This document shows positions 1-13,261 of a stretch of 24,015 bases of DNA, in pieces (the first letter of the stretch is position 1; each line of letters starts with the position of its first letter). The stretch is from Burkholderiales bacterium (GTDB lineage: Bacteria > Pseudomonadota > Gammaproteobacteria > Burkholderiales > Burkholderiaceae). The position numbers were made by a program, and so were the translations under genes. The notes below the pieces were generated by a model. The model was given only the letters and a program-made list of their open reading frames with translations, was not told where the DNA came from and made no database searches. Where the stretch lies: positions 1-24,015 of the forward strand of contig CANBUA010000036.1 of the NCBI GenBank assembly GCA_947372535.1, in the 5' to 3' direction.

Positions 1-2412
1 CGCTTCGACCTGAGCCAGGTGCCGCTGGAAGAGACCGGCCTGGCACCCAAGGAAATCTGGTGCAACGAAAGCCAGGAGCGCTATGTCATGGCCATCGCGC
101 CGGGCAACCTGCCGATCTTCCAGGCCATGTGCGAGCGCGAGCGTTGCCCCTTCGGCGTGGTCGGCGTGACCACCGAGGTGTGCGAACTGGTGCTGCAAGA
201 CCAGACCCGCCCGGACGATGACAAAGCCATCGATATGCCCATGGACGTGCTGCTGGGCAAGCCGCCCAAAATGCACCGCGATGTGCGCAGCTTGACGCGT
301 GACGGTGGCACGGTGGACCTGACCGGCGTGGCGCTGGAAACAGTGGCGCTGGACGTGCTGCGGCACCCGACTGTGGCCAGTAAGCGCTTTTTGATCACCA
401 TCGGCGACCGCACCGTGGGGGGCTTGAACCACCGCGACCAGATGGTCGGCCCCTGGCAGGTGCCGGTGGCCGACGTGGCCGTGACCTTGGCCGATTTCGC
501 ATCCTTCAAGGGCGAGGCCATGGCCATGGGCGAGCGCACCCCGCTGGCCTCGGTCAATGCGCCGGCCTCTGGGCGCATGGCGGTGGCGGAAAGCATCACC
601 AACTTGCTGGCCGCGCCCATCGATTTGGCCAAGGTCAAGCTGTCGGCCAACTGGATGGCGGCCTGCGGCGAGGCGGGTGAAGACGCTGCCTTGTACGAGA
701 CCGTGCGTGCCGTGGGCATGGAACTGTGCCCAGCCCTGGGCGTGTCCATCCCGGTGGGCAAGGATTCGCTGTCCATGCGCACCAAGTGGACCGACGAACA
801 AGGTCAGGCCCGGCAAGTGACCGCGCCCGTCTCCCTGATCGTGACGGCTTTTGCGTCCATCGACGATGTGCGCGGCACGCTCACGCCGCAGCTGGTCACG
901 CAAGAGAACGGCCAAGCACTGGACACCAGCCTGATCCTGATCGACCTGGGCGAAGGCCGTCACCGCGTGGCCGGCTCCATCCTGGCGCAGGTGCTGGGCC
1001 AGTTCGGCAACGAGGTGCCTGACCTGGACAACCCCGAGTTGCTCAAGCAGGCCGTGCAGGCGGTCAATGCCTTGCGCGCCAAGGGGCAGTTGCTGGCCTA
1101 TCACGACCGCGGCGACGGCGGCCTGTGGGCCACCGTCTGCGAGATGGCCTTCGCGGGCCACACGGGCGTCAGCCTGAATGTGGACATGCTGGTGACTGAG
1201 GGTGATGGCATCCACGACAGCCGCGCCGACATGGGCGACTCCAAGAACTGGGCCGGCCAGGTGGGCGAGCGCCGCAAGGAACTCACGCTCAAGGCTCTGT
1301 TCAACGAAGAGCTGGGCATCGTGCTCCAAGTACGCACGGCCGAGCGTGATGCCGTCATGCAAACACTGCGCGAGCATGGCCTGTCGCGTCACAGCCATGT
1401 GGTCGGCAAGCCAAACACCAAGGGCGAGGTTCAGGTCTGGCGCGATGCCAAGGCGGTGTTCTCCGCGCCGTTGCAAGCTTTGCACCAGACCTGGGACGAG
1501 GTGAGCTGGCGCATCGCCCGCTTGCGTGACAACCCGGCCTGTGCGGACAGCGAACACGCCACCAAGGGCGTGGCCAACGATCCGGGCATGCACGTGCACC
1601 TGACCTTCGATCCGGCTGAGGACGTGTCGGCGCCCTTCATAGGCAAGGCCCGCCCCAAGATCGCCATCCTGCGCGAGCAGGGCGTGAACTCGAACATCGA
1701 GATGTCCTACGCCATGCACCTGGGTGGCTTTGACACCTATGACGTGCACATGAGTGATCTGCAAGCCGGCCGTGCGCGCTTGGATCAGTTCCAGGCCTTC
1801 GTGGCCTGCGGCGGCTTCAGCTATGGCGACACCCTGGGCGCTGGCGAAGGCTGGGCCCGCTCGGTCATGTTCAACCCGTTGCTGGCAGAGCAGTTCGCGG
1901 CCTTCTTCGGGCGCCAGGACACGCTGGCCTTGGGCATCTGCAATGGTTGCCAGATGCTGGCCGCGCTCAGCCCCATCATCCCGGGCGCGCAGGATTGGCC
2001 TAAGTTCACGCACAACCAGAGCACGCGATTTGAGGCGCGCCTGAGCATGGTCGAGGTGCTGGACAGCCCGTCCGCCTTCCTGCAAGGCATGGCTGGCAGC
2101 CGCTTGCCGATCGCCGTCGCGCATGGCGAAGGCTTTGCCAACTTCTCGCAGCGTGGCAATCAAGCGCTGGTCAAGCAGGCGCTTCGTTTCGTGGACCACA
2201 CAGGTGCGGCCACCGAGACCTACCCGTTCAACCCGAATGGCAGCCCTGGCGGCCTGACCGGTGTGACCACGCACGATGGCCGTTTCACCGCGCTGATGCC
2301 GCACCCTGAGCGTGTTTTCCGCAATGCGCAATTGAGCTGGACCAGCGGTGACAAGGCGCAGCACAGCCCTTGGCTGCGCATGTTCCGCAATGCGCGGCAA
2401 TGGATGGCTTGA
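1..2412 (+). CDS. purL: Phosphoribosylformylglycinamidine synthase, 3' part (5' end outside window)
   Basis: This is the C-terminal part (803 residues visible) of the large FGAM synthase, which converts FGAR, glutamine and ATP to FGAM in purine synthesis in the cytosol. The frame is open from base 1 (it reads RFDLSQVPLEE), so the true start lies upstream; the E. coli enzyme has about 1,295 residues, so roughly the first 500 are missing. Visible parts are the second AIR-synthase-like ATP-binding half (GKDSLSM, then the DRGDGG motif) and, from about base 1655 (KIAILREQGVNSN), the class I glutamine amidotransferase domain. The nucleophile is the first Cys of GICNGCQ (codon at 1939-1941), and the His/Glu pair of the triad lies in MPHPERVF near the end. 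Nothing looks broken. No terminator hairpin is visible after the stop; the next promoter starts about 20 bp later. Confidence 0.97.
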   Translation, partial: RFDLSQVPLEETGLAPKEIWCNESQERYVMAIAPGNLPIFQAMCERERCPFGVVGVTTEVCELVLQDQTRPDDDKAIDMPMDVLLGKPPKMHRDVRSLTRDGGTVDLTGVALETVALDVLRHPTVASKRFLITIGDRTVGGLNHRDQMVGPWQVPVADVAVTLADFASFKGEAMAMGERTPLASVNAPASGRMAVAESITNLLAAPIDLAKVKLSANWMAACGEAGEDAALYETVRAVGMELCPALGVSIPVGKDSLSMRTKWTDEQGQARQVTAPVSLIVTAFASIDDVRGTLTPQLVTQENGQALDTSLILIDLGEGRHRVAGSILAQVLGQFGNEVPDLDNPELLKQAVQAVNALRAKGQLLAYHDRGDGGLWATVCEMAFAGHTGVSLNVDMLVTEGDGIHDSRADMGDSKNWAGQVGERRKELTLKALFNEELGIVLQVRTAERDAVMQTLREHGLSRHSHVVGKPNTKGEVQVWRDAKAVFSAPLQALHQTWDEVSWRIARLRDNPACADSEHATKGVANDPGMHVHLTFDPAEDVSAPFIGKARPKIAILREQGVNSNIEMSYAMHLGGFDTYDVHMSDLQAGRARLDQFQAFVACGGFSYGDTLGAGEGWARSVMFNPLLAEQFAAFFGRQDTLALGICNGCQMLAALSPIIPGAQDWPKFTHNQSTRFEARLSMVEVLDSPSAFLQGMAGSRLPIAVAHGEGFANFSQRGNQALVKQALRFVDHTGAATETYPFNPNGSPGGLTGVTTHDGRFTALMPHPERVFRNAQLSWTSGDKAQHSPWLRMFRNARQWMA

Positions 2413-2432
2413 AGAAGGCGGTTTGATTACTC

Positions 2433-2461
2433 GACACGCAGCGCAAGCGATTGCCTATACT
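2433..2461 (+). promoter_or_regulatory. Sigma70-type promoter of czcI
   Basis: A -35 box TTGATT (2433-2438), a 17-nt spacer and a -10 box TATACT (2456-2461) fit the sigma70 consensus well (4 of 6 and 5 of 6). The expected start of transcription is about 2468-2469, which is the czcI ATG itself, so the transcript would be leaderless or nearly so. No Shine-Dalgarno sequence precedes that ATG, which agrees. It is a prediction from the sequence only. Confidence 0.6.
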
Positions 2462-2468
2462 GTCCACC

Positions 2469-2843
2469 ATGCGCCGACTGGTCACCATCTTCATGCTGAT
2501 CCTGCTGCCACTCCAGGCTTTCTGGGTGGCGGCGGAGCCGTATTGCCAGCATGAACAGGGGCAGGCCGCTGTTCACGTGGGGCACCATGTGCACGATCAC
2601 CACGCCGATGGTGACGGCGTCGATCAAAGTGGTCATGACGAAAAGGGCCAGGCGCAGGCCAAGGCCTCCCCGTTGATCGATCACGACCACCACTGCGGCG
2701 CCTGTCTGTGCATGCTGGTGGCGACACCGCAGGCCTTGCCTGAGGCTTTGGCGCCATCGTCCATGGCTGAAGCGCCCATGGTGAGCTATGTGTCCTTCGA
2801 CGCATCGCGCATCGAACGCCCCAACTGGGCTGTCCCCCGCTAG
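2469..2843 (+). CDS. czcI: CzcI-like small His/Cys-rich exported protein
   Basis: This 124-residue protein opens with MRRLVTIFMLILLPLQAFWVAA, a hydrophobic export signal, followed by PYCQHEQ, a His-rich stretch (residues 36-45 carry six His), DHDHHCGACLC (residues 71-81) and a C-terminal region ending IERPNW. The start motif, YCQHE, the HxGHH cluster, the CGxC-type pair and the (D/E)RPxW end match my memory of CzcI of Cupriavidus metallidurans, the small protein encoded before czcCBA. There it is thought to modulate expression of the efflux system, but its mechanism is poorly defined. It probably binds divalent metal (11 His, 4 Cys) in the periplasm. I use the ATG at 2469 because the family N-terminus begins there and the upstream in-frame TTG lies in the promoter. 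A 132-bp gap to czcC could hold a separate czcC promoter; I see none that is convincing there. Confidence 0.85.
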   Translation: MRRLVTIFMLILLPLQAFWVAAEPYCQHEQGQAAVHVGHHVHDHHADGDGVDQSGHDEKGQAQAKASPLIDHDHHCGACLCMLVATPQALPEALAPSSMAEAPMVSYVSFDASRIERPNWAVPR

Positions 2844-2975
2844 CTCGGCGAGACAGACAGGCTCAGGGTTTCAATGTTGAAGCTCATGCCTTGACCATGT
2901 CGAGGCCCTCTCGGGGGCCGGTGGTCTTGAACCGTTTGCTCGCCGAATTCATCCCTTGTGTTGGCGGAGAATTCA

Positions 2976-4276
2976 ATGCGACGACGTGTGCCATGTCGAG
3001 CCGCGCGCCTTTACGGCGCCTTGCTCGCTGCTTCTTTCCTGATCCTTGATGACTTGGCCTGGGCTCAAACGCCCAGGCCCACTTTGACCCTGGCCGCGGC
3101 GCGTGCCCAGGCCAGCCAGCAGCACCCTGCACTTCGTGTGGCCGTGCTGGCGCGCGAGGCTTCGCAAGCGTCGGTGACGCAAGCCGGCGCGTGGCGCAAC
3201 CCCGAGCTGTCGACCTTGCTGGAGGACACGCGACGTGACACCCGCACCACCACGGTTCAGCTCAACCAGCCCATCGAGTTGGGCGGCAAGCGGCAGGCCC
3301 GTGTGCAAGTGGCTGAACATGCCTGGCAGCAGGCGCAGACAGATGTTGCGGCCAAGCTGGCCCAGGTGGACGCCCAGGTCATCGCGGCTTTTCGCGGGGT
3401 CTTGGTGGCCCAGGAGCGTCTCCAACTGAGCCGGGATCTGCAAAGCCTGGCGGGGCGTGCCAGCCAGGCCGTGGCGCGGCGTGTCGCGGCGGGCAAAGTC
3501 TCGCCTGTGGAGGCCGTCAAGGCGCGTATCGCCGAGGCGCAGACAAGCGCCATGGCGGCGCAGGCGCTCAGTCAATGGCGGACGGCTCGTCAGCGTCTCG
3601 GCGCGGCCATGGGCGAGGTGACCTGGTCTGAGGATCAGCCTGTCGATGCCGTGGGTGATCCCTTGCCATCGTTGGACATTTGGTCCGATCTCAACGGACG
3701 CATTGAGGCTTCTCCGGCGACCTTGCGTGCGCGGCAGGAAGTGTGGCGCCGCCAGGCCTTGTCTGCCGGGGAGAAGGCTCTCCAGACGCCTGATGTGACG
3801 CTCAGTCTGGGCGTCAAGCGCGACCGACAACTGGGCCGTGACCAGGCGCTGATCGGCTTCAGCGTGGCGTTGCCGGTGTTCGACCGCAACCAGGGTGGGC
3901 TGCTGGAAGCCAGCCGTCGCGAAGACCAGGCCAGGGCGGAGGTCGATGCCCTGATCGCCAGTCAACGTGTGCAGGTGGGCCAGGCCATTGAGCAACTGGC
4001 ATCGGCCCTGGCGCAGCTTCAGGCTTGGAACGAGGAGGTTCTGCCCGGCGCGACCCAGGCTCTTGACGCCAGCATCCGAGGCTACGAGCTGGGCAAGTTC
4101 AATGTGATCGACGTGTTGGACGCGCAAAGGACATTTTTTGAGGCCAAGTCCCAGGCCCTGCAGGCCAAGGCCCAGGTGTTTGAAGCCGATGCAACGCTGA
4201 GAGAACTGTTGGGCGAGCCTGCCAACGCAGGCGCCAACCCGAGCAACAACCAGGTCCTCAAATCAGGAGCCCAACC

Positions 4277-4280
<4 letters not shown>
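2976..4280 (+). CDS. czcC: CzcC-type outer-membrane efflux protein
   Basis: This 434-residue protein is an outer-membrane factor (TolC/OEP fold) that forms the exit duct of the CzcCBA heavy-metal efflux pump. Residues 1-31 are a basic plus hydrophobic signal peptide ending in AWA; there is no lipobox Cys. The remainder has the two long Ala/Gln-rich helical halves typical of the family, including TVQLNQPIELGGKR near residue 87 and YELGKFNVIDVLDAQRTFFEAK near the end. The ATG at 2976 is preferred over GTG and TTG codons 13-18 bp upstream because GGAGA (2966-2970) sits 5 nt before it. An 8-bp inverted repeat, TCGGCGAG/CTCGCCGA, flanks the upstream gap (2845-2852 and 2939-2946) and may be chance. 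The stop overlaps the czcB start by 4 bp. Confidence 0.93.
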
Positions 4281-9401
<5,121 letters not shown>

Positions 9402-9527
9402 GGCTGCGGGCGTCAATGAAAGTGAAGCGCCGATTGTGCCGCACCTGGCTGTGGGCCAGATGGGCAGGGACGGGGGGCAATAGACCATGTCGAGATGGTG
9501 GTTGTTTGTTTCAAACGGGATATGGCC

Positions 9528-9541
9528 TGTGAGAAATCACA
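9528..9541. promoter_or_regulatory. Short dyad TGTGA-N4-TCACA
   Basis: TGTGAGAAATCACA is a 5+5 bp inverted repeat with a 4-bp centre, bracketed by GGCC on both sides. It lies in the 277-bp divergent gap between the arsC fusion and the desaturase. The N4 spacing is that of FNR/DNR-type sites, but the half-site bases are closer to a CRP site, which normally has N6. It may be a regulator site or a small hairpin; I cannot decide. Confidence 0.3.
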
Positions 9542-9645
9542 CTGGCCTACCCCCTCGAATGAGGGTGATTACGCCATCGCCATGGGAAAGCACTGAGTTG
9601 GTGTCCTGAGGTCTGTGTTTTAATTCACACATGTACTTTAATTGG

Positions 9646-9680
9646 ATTCAAACAATCATCATTCAAATGATCGTTTGAAT
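9646..9680. promoter_or_regulatory. Palindromic operator at the desaturase 5' end
   Basis: The 20-bp ATTCAAATGATCGTTTGAAT (9661-9680) is a near-perfect palindrome (9 of 10 pairs, one T:G). An extra copy of the left arm (ATTCAAACAATCAT, 9646-9659) makes a second, wider 14-bp inverted repeat with 9667-9680 (one mismatch, 7-nt spacer). Its core CAAAT-GATC-GTTTG is close to the motif of PsrA, a TetR-family regulator that responds to long-chain fatty acids ((G/C)AAAC-N2-4-GTTT(G/C)). A possible -10 box TTTAAT lies at 9637-9642, so a bound protein would block transcription; no good -35 box is seen. The palindrome overlaps the first candidate start codon of the desaturase. Confidence 0.55.
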
Positions 9681-10815
9681 GGAAGTCGATCCTTCTTTGC
9701 CAAGCCGTATGAACATCACGCACCACAATCCCGCCCGTCAAGACCGAGACCTCTCTCAGCCAGAGCAGGAAGCCTTTGCGCGGGAGCTTGACGCCATCGG
9801 CAAACGCACCCGCGCCTTGATCGGTGAGACGGATGCGCGTTACATCCGTCGCCTGCGCACCGTGGTCCGAGTGATGGAGTTGGTTGGCCGGGGCCTGCTG
9901 TTTTTCGGCTTCTTCCCGCCGACCTGGTTGCTGGGCACGGCCATCCTGGGCCTGTCCAAGATCCTGGAGAACATGGAGCTGGGTCACAACGTCATGCATG
10001 GTCAGTACGACTGGATGAACGATCCGGATTTTTGCGGCCGCAACTACGACTGGGACATCGTCTGCCCCGGCGATTTCTGGCGCGAAGCCCACAACCACCA
10101 GCACCACACATATACCAATGTGATTGGCAAAGATGACGACGTCGGCTACGGTGTAGTCCGCCTGTTCCCCGAACAGCGCTGGCACCCGTTCTACCGCTGG
10201 CAGGTGCTCACGGTGGCGGTTCAGGCGATTCTGTTCGAGTGGGCGGTGGGCATTCAGGAGCTGCAACTCAAGCGCCAACTCAAGGGCAAGCCCGTGCCTC
10301 ATTTCGCTGAAAAGCTGGCCCTGTTCAAGCGTAAGGCCACCAAGACAGCGCTGCGCGAATACGTGCTGCTGCCCTTGATCGCCTGGAACCACTGGGGCGC
10401 GGTGCTGACCGGCAATGCGATGGCCTCGGTCATCCGCAATGTGTGGGCTTTCGCCGTGATCTTCTGTGGCCACTTCACTGAAAAAGCCGCCGTGTTCCCG
10501 CTGGAAGCGCTGGACAACGAAACCCGTGGTCAGTGGTACCTGCGTCAGCTCAAGGGTTCGAGCAACATGACGGCTGGCCCGATCATGCACATCATGGCCG
10601 GCAACCTCAGCCACCAGATCGAGCACCACATGTTCCCCGACATCCCCGCACGCCGTTATGCCGACATGGCCGTGGAAGTTCGCGAGGTCTGCCAGCGTTA
10701 TGGCCAGACCTACAACACCGCGCCCATGGGCCAGCAGTTCGCCTCGGTGCTCAAGCGCATCTGGATTTACCGCAAGCCGGACCCCAAGCTAGAAGGCCTG
10801 GCCACGGCGGCCTGA
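9679..10815 (+). CDS. Membrane fatty-acid desaturase (acyl-CoA/acyl-lipid type)
   Basis: This integral membrane di-iron desaturase introduces a double bond into fatty acyl chains and so adjusts membrane fluidity. The three His boxes are HNVMH (residues 103-107), HNHQHH (138-143) and HQIEHH (312-317) followed by MFPDIPARRY. The QIEHH-type third box is shared with DesA3-like and linoleoyl-CoA desaturases (COG3239). The hydrophobic segments at about 68-90 and 177-190 and around 250-263 fit membrane anchoring. The ATG at 9679 gives 378 residues but lies inside the operator palindrome; the ATG at 9709 (MNITHHNPA) is an equally possible start, since neither has a clear ribosome-binding site. No electron-donor gene is adjacent, so its reductase and exact regiospecificity are unknown. 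Confidence 0.88.
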   Translation: MEVDPSLPSRMNITHHNPARQDRDLSQPEQEAFARELDAIGKRTRALIGETDARYIRRLRTVVRVMELVGRGLLFFGFFPPTWLLGTAILGLSKILENMELGHNVMHGQYDWMNDPDFCGRNYDWDIVCPGDFWREAHNHQHHTYTNVIGKDDDVGYGVVRLFPEQRWHPFYRWQVLTVAVQAILFEWAVGIQELQLKRQLKGKPVPHFAEKLALFKRKATKTALREYVLLPLIAWNHWGAVLTGNAMASVIRNVWAFAVIFCGHFTEKAAVFPLEALDNETRGQWYLRQLKGSSNMTAGPIMHIMAGNLSHQIEHHMFPDIPARRYADMAVEVREVCQRYGQTYNTAPMGQQFASVLKRIWIYRKPDPKLEGLATAA

Positions 10816-10845
10816 TGAGGCGCCGCTGAGCCGTTCCAGGTGTGC

Positions 10846-11832
10846 TTACTGAAGCCGCCTGGAGCCCGGCGGATGATCAATGTCGGCCGAGAACACCTCG
10901 CCGACGTCCACTGGATCGTAGATGTAGTGCTGACCACAGAACTCGCAGCCGATCTCGACCTGGCCCTGCTCCTCCACGATGGATTCCACCTCGGCCTGGC
11001 CCAGGCTGCGCAGCATGTTCGAGACACGCTCACGCGAGCAGGTGCACTCGAAGTGCGGGCCCGTGAGGCCTTCCAGCGGCTCGAAGCGCCGCAGATCTTC
11101 TTCCCAGAACAGCCGGCGCAGGATGGTGTCGACATCCAGTGACAGCAACTCTTCACGCTTGAGGGTGCTGGCCAGATGGGCGATGCGGTTGAAGTGTTCG
11201 TTCAAGCCGATCTCGTCCTCATCTCGATCGCCCTTGGCCAAGTTGCCCTCACCCTGCACGGGCAAACGCTGGATCAGCAGGCCGGCGGCCATTTGGTCAT
11301 CGGCCGCCAGGATGAGGCGCGTGTCCAGCTGCTCCGATTGCAGCATGTAGTGCTCCAGCACCTCGCTGAGCTTGTGCAGATCCTCGCCCTCATCGCCATG
11401 CAAGGCCACCACGCCCTGGTAGGGCTGCTGACCGGGTGCACGGTCTTTCTGATCCAGCGTGATGGCGCATTTTCCCTGGCCATCGACATTGACCATCACC
11501 TCCAGCGGCAGGTGACCGCTGTCGCTGGCCGGGACATCGCCCACCACCTTGGCCGTCACGCGGAAACCCAGGTCGGGCTGTACTTCGGCCACGGCCAGTT
11601 TCACTGGTCCATCGCCAAAAATCTGCAGCACGACCGAGCCATTGAACTTGATGTTGGCCTGCATCAGCACGGCTGCGGCAGCCATCTCGCCCAGCAGTTG
11701 CCTCACCGGCTCCGGGAAGGGCTCGTTGGATTCGCGGCGCCGCAGCACTTCGTGCCAACTGCCCGTCAATTGCACCAGCATGCCCCGAACGGGCAGGCCC
11801 TCGAAAATGAATTTATGGAGTTCGTCGCTCAT
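10846..11832 (-). CDS. hslO: Hsp33 redox-regulated chaperone
   Basis: This 328-residue cytosolic holdase is inactive when reduced with zinc bound and becomes an ATP-independent chaperone on oxidative unfolding. The C-terminal zinc-binding switch is intact: CTC (C263 and C265) and CEFC (C296 and C299), matching the CxC...CxxC family signature. The N-terminal part (MSDELHKFIFEGLPVRGMLV) and the central HYMLQSEQLDTRL are typical of the family. The first four bases overlap the stop of the carbonic-anhydrase-like gene (ATGA), so the two are probably co-translated. The gene is convergent with the desaturase (30 bp gap). Confidence 0.96.
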   Translation of the reverse strand: MSDELHKFIFEGLPVRGMLVQLTGSWHEVLRRRESNEPFPEPVRQLLGEMAAAAVLMQANIKFNGSVVLQIFGDGPVKLAVAEVQPDLGFRVTAKVVGDVPASDSGHLPLEVMVNVDGQGKCAITLDQKDRAPGQQPYQGVVALHGDEGEDLHKLSEVLEHYMLQSEQLDTRLILAADDQMAAGLLIQRLPVQGEGNLAKGDRDEDEIGLNEHFNRIAHLASTLKREELLSLDVDTILRRLFWEEDLRRFEPLEGLTGPHFECTCSRERVSNMLRSLGQAEVESIVEEQGQVEIGCEFCGQHYIYDPVDVGEVFSADIDHPPGSRRLQ

Positions 11833-12356
11833 GCATCCACCCGAACCATGTCAGTCTTGTATTCAGCCGCTTTTTGCACATAGATGGCCGTGCCCATGCG
11901 CATGCGCGTCAGGTCCGCCTCGCTCAAAGGGCGCACGGCCTTGGCCGGTGATCCCATGATCAATTGCCCGTCTTCAAACACCTTGCCTTCTGTCACCAAA
12001 GCGCCCGCAGCCACCAGGCAATTGCGCCCGATCACCGCACCATTGAGCACCACAGCCTGGATGCCAACCAAGGTGCCATCGCCGATGGTGCAGCCATGCA
12101 GCATGGCTTGATGCCCCACCGTCACGTCCTGCCCGATGACCAGCGGAAATCCGAAATCGGTGTGGAGGACGGCGCCTTCCTGCACATTTGAGCGCTCGCC
12201 CAGGGTGATGGGCTCGTTGTCGGCACGGACGGCGGCCTGGGACCACACGCTGCTGCCCTCGGCCATGGTGACCGCGCCGATCACGTCGGCGGATTCCGCC
12301 ACGAAGGCGCTGGGATGGATGGTCGGGGCTTTGTCTTTGATGCGGTAAAGGGCCAT
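11829..12356 (-). CDS. Gamma-carbonic-anhydrase-family hexapeptide-repeat protein (YrdA/PaaY-like)
   Basis: This 175-residue left-handed beta-helix protein shows repeated hexapeptide turns (SADVIGAVTMAEGSSVW onwards). The three metal-binding His of the gamma-carbonic-anhydrase fold are present: H65 in AVLHTD, and H82 and H87 in GHQAMLHGC. Bacterial relatives are called YrdA or PaaY; some hydrate CO2 and others have thioesterase activity, so the reaction is not settled by sequence. It is the first gene of a two-gene unit with hslO. The start ATG gives MALYRIKDKAPTIHPSAF, the usual family N-terminus. Confidence 0.9.
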   Translation of the reverse strand: MALYRIKDKAPTIHPSAFVAESADVIGAVTMAEGSSVWSQAAVRADNEPITLGERSNVQEGAVLHTDFGFPLVIGQDVTVGHQAMLHGCTIGDGTLVGIQAVVLNGAVIGRNCLVAAGALVTEGKVFEDGQLIMGSPAKAVRPLSEADLTRMRMGTAIYVQKAAEYKTDMVRVDA

Positions 12357-12384
12357 CGAGGGGGCTTTCGAAATTCAACGGGTC

Positions 12385-12413
12385 ATTGTAGGGGCCGAGT
12401 CTTTGCGCCTTAA
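12385..12413 (-). promoter_or_regulatory. Candidate promoter for the carbonic-anhydrase-like gene and hslO
   Basis: Read on the minus strand, TTAAGG (12413-12408), a 17-nt spacer and TACAAT (12390-12385) form a plausible sigma70 promoter with a good -10 and a weak -35. The start would be near 12378, leaving a leader of about 22 nt. It sits in the 123-bp divergent gap with yaaA, for which I find no convincing promoter or ribosome-binding site. Confidence 0.4.
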
Positions 12414-12479
12414 GATTCGAGCCCTGAGTGAAATCATCGGCCATGCGCCGGATCACTGCCATCCTCGATCCCATAAACC

Positions 12480-13256
12480 ATGTTGATGCTGTTATCTCCG
12501 GCCAAGAGCCTGGACTACGAAACGCCGCCGGTCATTGATCAGCACACGCTGCCTCAGTTCGTCCACGAATCAGCCGCGTTGATCGACGTGATACGGCCCT
12601 ACACGCCGGTGCAGATCGCATCGCTGATGGACCTGAGCGATGCCTTGTCCCAGCTCAACGTGGCCCGTTACGGCGCCTGGCGGCCCAAATTCACCGCCCG
12701 CAACAGCAAGCAAGCGGTGCTGGCCTTTGACGGCGATGTCTATGGCGGCCTGGATGCGCCCAGCCTCAATCCCAAACAGCTTGAATGGGCGCAGGCGCAC
12801 TTGCTCATATTGAGTGGCTTGTACGGCTTGCTGCGCCCGCTCGATTGGATGCAACCCTATCGCCTGGAGATGGGCACCAAACTGGCCAACCCGCGCGGCA
12901 AGGACCTCTACGCCTGGTGGGGCGACACGCTGGCCGAGCACCTCAACCAGCGCCTGGCCGAGCAGGGGAGCGATCTGCTGGTCAACCTGGCCTCGCAGGA
13001 GTATTTCAAGGCGGTCAAGCGCAAGAGCCTCAAGGCGCGCGTGGTCGAGTGCGTGTTCGAGGATTGGAAGGGCGCCGGCTACAAGGTGATCAGCTTCCAT
13101 GCCAAGCGGGCGCGCGGGCTCATGGCCCGCCACATCATCACCCACCGCGTCAAGCGTGTGGAAGGCCTGCTCAAGTTCGAGGCCGAAGGCTATGCGCATG
13201 CACCGGATGCTTCGCAAGCCGATCGACTGGTGTTCCGCCGAAGGCTGGAGGCCTGA
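12480..13256 (+). CDS. yaaA: Peroxide stress protein YaaA (DUF328)
   Basis: This 258-residue homologue of E. coli YaaA limits DNA and protein damage during H2O2 stress by lowering free intracellular iron; the E. coli protein is also reported to bind DNA. Family landmarks are MLMLLSPAKSLDYE at the start, AFDGDVYGGLDA, LLILSGLYGLLRPLDWMQPYRLEMGTKL, GKDLYAWWGD, NLASQEYFKAVK and SFHAKRARGLMARHII. The length matches the family. The ATG at 12480 gives the standard N-terminus; a second ATG at 12486 is possible. It is followed after 5 bp by the oxygenase gene, so the two are probably co-transcribed. Confidence 0.95.
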   Translation: MLMLLSPAKSLDYETPPVIDQHTLPQFVHESAALIDVIRPYTPVQIASLMDLSDALSQLNVARYGAWRPKFTARNSKQAVLAFDGDVYGGLDAPSLNPKQLEWAQAHLLILSGLYGLLRPLDWMQPYRLEMGTKLANPRGKDLYAWWGDTLAEHLNQRLAEQGSDLLVNLASQEYFKAVKRKSLKARVVECVFEDWKGAGYKVISFHAKRARGLMARHIITHRVKRVEGLLKFEAEGYAHAPDASQADRLVFRRRLEA

Positions 13257-13261
13257 GGGCC

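Noticed and set aside
2845..2946. An 8-bp inverted repeat flanking the czcI-czcC gap
   Set aside because: The arms are 86 bp apart and of low complexity; chance occurrence is likely and no other site feature supports it.
2973..4127. A 384-codon minus-strand open frame opposite czcC
   Set aside because: It mirrors the codon pattern of the well-supported czcC and has no family resemblance; long antisense frames are expected in GC-rich genes.
10835..10862. A 6-bp inverted repeat (TCCAGG/CCTGGA) across the hslO end as a terminator
   Set aside because: The stem is short, the loop is long, it has no T-run, and one arm is in coding sequence.
12785..13261. Upstream extension of the oxygenase frame into yaaA
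   Set aside because: The extension overlaps yaaA in another frame and has low-complexity Arg/Gly/Ala composition; the homologous protein begins at the ATG at 13262.
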